A stretch of DNA of 64,000 bases from Blastomonas sp. CACIA14H2. Its GTDB lineage: Bacteria; Pseudomonadota; Alphaproteobacteria; Sphingomonadales; Sphingomonadaceae. Under the pieces are notes generated by a model. That model worked only from the letters and a program-made list of their open reading frames with translations, did no database searches and was not told the origin of the DNA. The stretch is from positions 19,867 to 83,866 of the forward strand of contig AYSC01000018.1 in the NCBI GenBank assembly GCA_000503195.1, written 5' to 3'. The position numbers and the translations under genes are program-made. How positions within the stretch are numbered: position 1 is the first letter of the stretch; the number at the start of each line of letters is the position of its first letter. This document shows positions 63,198 through 64,000 of the stretch, in pieces.

Positions 63198-63644
63198 ATG
63201 GCTGGGGCCCAGAACAAGACAGTCGCGACCGATGCGGATGTTACCGCCTATATCGCGGCGCTCGAGCCCGATCGGCGGCGCGAGGAGGCCGAGACGCTGC
63301 TGGCGCTGTACGAACGGGTCACCGGCGAGCCCGCGAAAATGTGGGGGCCGAGCATCATCGGTTTCGGCGAATATCATTATCGCTACGAGAGCGGCCGCAG
63401 CGGCAGCATGTGCCGATCGGGCTTCTCGCCACGCAAGGGCAAGCACAGCATCTACCTGATGTGCGGCACTTGCGACGATGCCGCCGCCCAGCAGCAGGAA
63501 GCGCTGCTGGGCCGGCTCGGCAAGCACAAGATGGAAAAGTCGTGCCTGTACATCAACCGGCTCGATCAGGTGAACATGGGCGTGCTCGAGGAGATCATCG
63601 CCAACAATGTCGCCGAGATGAACCGGCTTTACCCCCCTGCATGA
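63198..63644 (+). CDS. DUF1801 domain-containing protein
   Basis: A 148-residue soluble protein of the DUF1801 (YdhG-like) family: VTAYIAALEPDRRREEAETL, MWGPSIIGFGEYHYRYESGR and KGKHSIYLMCG are typical. GGAGGG lies 7 nt before the ATG at 63198. Function is unknown. Its stop overlaps the start of the RHH gene. Confidence 0.88.
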   Translation: MAGAQNKTVATDADVTAYIAALEPDRRREEAETLLALYERVTGEPAKMWGPSIIGFGEYHYRYESGRSGSMCRSGFSPRKGKHSIYLMCGTCDDAAAQQQEALLGRLGKHKMEKSCLYINRLDQVNMGVLEEIIANNVAEMNRLYPPA

Positions 63645-63937
63645 GCATCGCGCCCGACGACCTGTTCCACGGCCCGGTCAAGCGCAGCATCCAGATTGCC
63701 GGGCACATGACCTCGATCAGCCTCGAGCCGCTGTTCTGGGATCTGCTCAAGGCCGCCGCCGAAGCGCGCGGGCTGCCGCTCAACGCGCTTGTCGCGCGGA
63801 TCGATGTCGAGCGGATCGCGGTGGAGCAGCCGCCCAATCTGGCGAGCGCGATAAGGCTTTGGCTGGTCAGGGACGTGATCGAGGCGCGCGGTGCAACCAG
63901 CGATGGCGAAGCCGCGCAACAAGACTTCCTTCCCTGA
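63641..63937 (+). CDS. Ribbon-helix-helix domain protein
   Basis: A 98-residue protein with the RHH_4 pattern: VKRSIQIAGHMTSISLEPLF WDLLKAAAE, then NLASAIRLWLVRDV. It may bind DNA or regulate through protein contact. It overlaps the DUF1801 stop by 4 nt. The sequence after its stop begins a family C repeat running to the window end. Confidence 0.85.
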   Translation: MSIAPDDLFHGPVKRSIQIAGHMTSISLEPLFWDLLKAAAEARGLPLNALVARIDVERIAVEQPPNLASAIRLWLVRDVIEARGATSDGEAAQQDFLP

Positions 63938-64000
63938 AAGGGAGGGGTCGGGGGTGGGTAATGGCCGCTACAGAACCACCGCTTGCTCAACCCCGCAACG
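63938..64000. repeat. Beginning of a family C repeat at the window edge
   Basis: CCTGAAAGGGAGGGGTCGGG followed by GGTGGGTAATGGCC resembles the elements at 6050-6201 and 50287-50397. It is cut by the window edge. Confidence 0.5.

Overview
The window is high-GC, gene-dense chromosomal DNA from an alphaproteobacterium, most likely a sphingomonad (Sphingomonadales). The grounds are the yajC-secD-secF-Mth938 order, the ybgC-tolQRAB-pal operon, a large TonB-dependent receptor of the sphingomonad type, a class II DAHP synthase, a long RNase E with an acidic insert, and two families of palindromic extragenic repeats typical of this group. I see no phage, insertion sequence, rRNA operon or CRISPR array. 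The assignment rests on recognition of protein families, not on any search.

Layout. 1-2.7 kb: CPBP protease (cut by the window edge), membrane-anchored AraC regulator, trxB. 2.9-4.5 kb: type III polyketide synthase plus ICMT-like methyltransferase. 4.6-9.6 kb: S41 lipoprotein protease, rpiB, glyA, a small membrane protein, nrdR, trmJ. 9.7-14.6 kb: DUF6456 protein, XRE regulator, glycosyltransferase, PilZ protein, an Ala/Glu-repeat lipoprotein, aldo/keto reductase, tRNA-Pro(GGG). 14.8-18.3 kb: yajC, secD, secF, Mth938-like. 18.4-22.2 kb: DUF3137/LemA divergent pair, an unknown lipoprotein operon, a formate/nitrite-type transporter. 22.2-27.5 kb: a probable sulfur-related locus (TauE/SafE, TonB receptor, YezD-like protein, Rrf2 regulator) with a DUF4118 histidine kinase inside it. 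27.6-34.9 kb: PBP1a, amidase, RNase E. 34.9-37.5 kb: divergent PLP enzyme and ATP-grasp ligase of unknown pathway. 37.5-40.8 kb: BrnT-type toxin-antitoxin, sdhB, thioesterase, zapE. 40.9-49.0 kb: hybrid kinase, ALDH7 dehydrogenase, and a signalling operon (OmpR regulator, LysM-FecR protein, CHASE2 kinase). 49.0-56.9 kb: M20 peptidase, DAHP synthase, Tol-Pal operon. 56.9-59.5 kb: dicarboxylate symporter and two unknown proteins. 59.5-60.6 kb: a 1.1 kb gene-free segment with DnaA boxes and a possible structured RNA. 60.6-64 kb: DUF3429, argG, a GDT1-type transporter with an upstream yybP-ykoY riboswitch, DUF1801 and RHH proteins.

How parts work together. Envelope functions dominate: Sec accessory complex, Tol-Pal, PBP1a and amidase, several lipoproteins. 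The most notable observations are: a 17-bp motif shared (14 of 17 positions) by the upstream regions of yezD and of the Rrf2 gene, suggesting one autoregulated regulon; a 27-bp perfect palindrome inserted at the start of tolB and read in frame; an inverted pair of perfect DnaA boxes beside a candidate non-coding RNA; the manganese-type riboswitch before the GDT1 gene; and the uncharacterised PLP enzyme/ATP-grasp pair.
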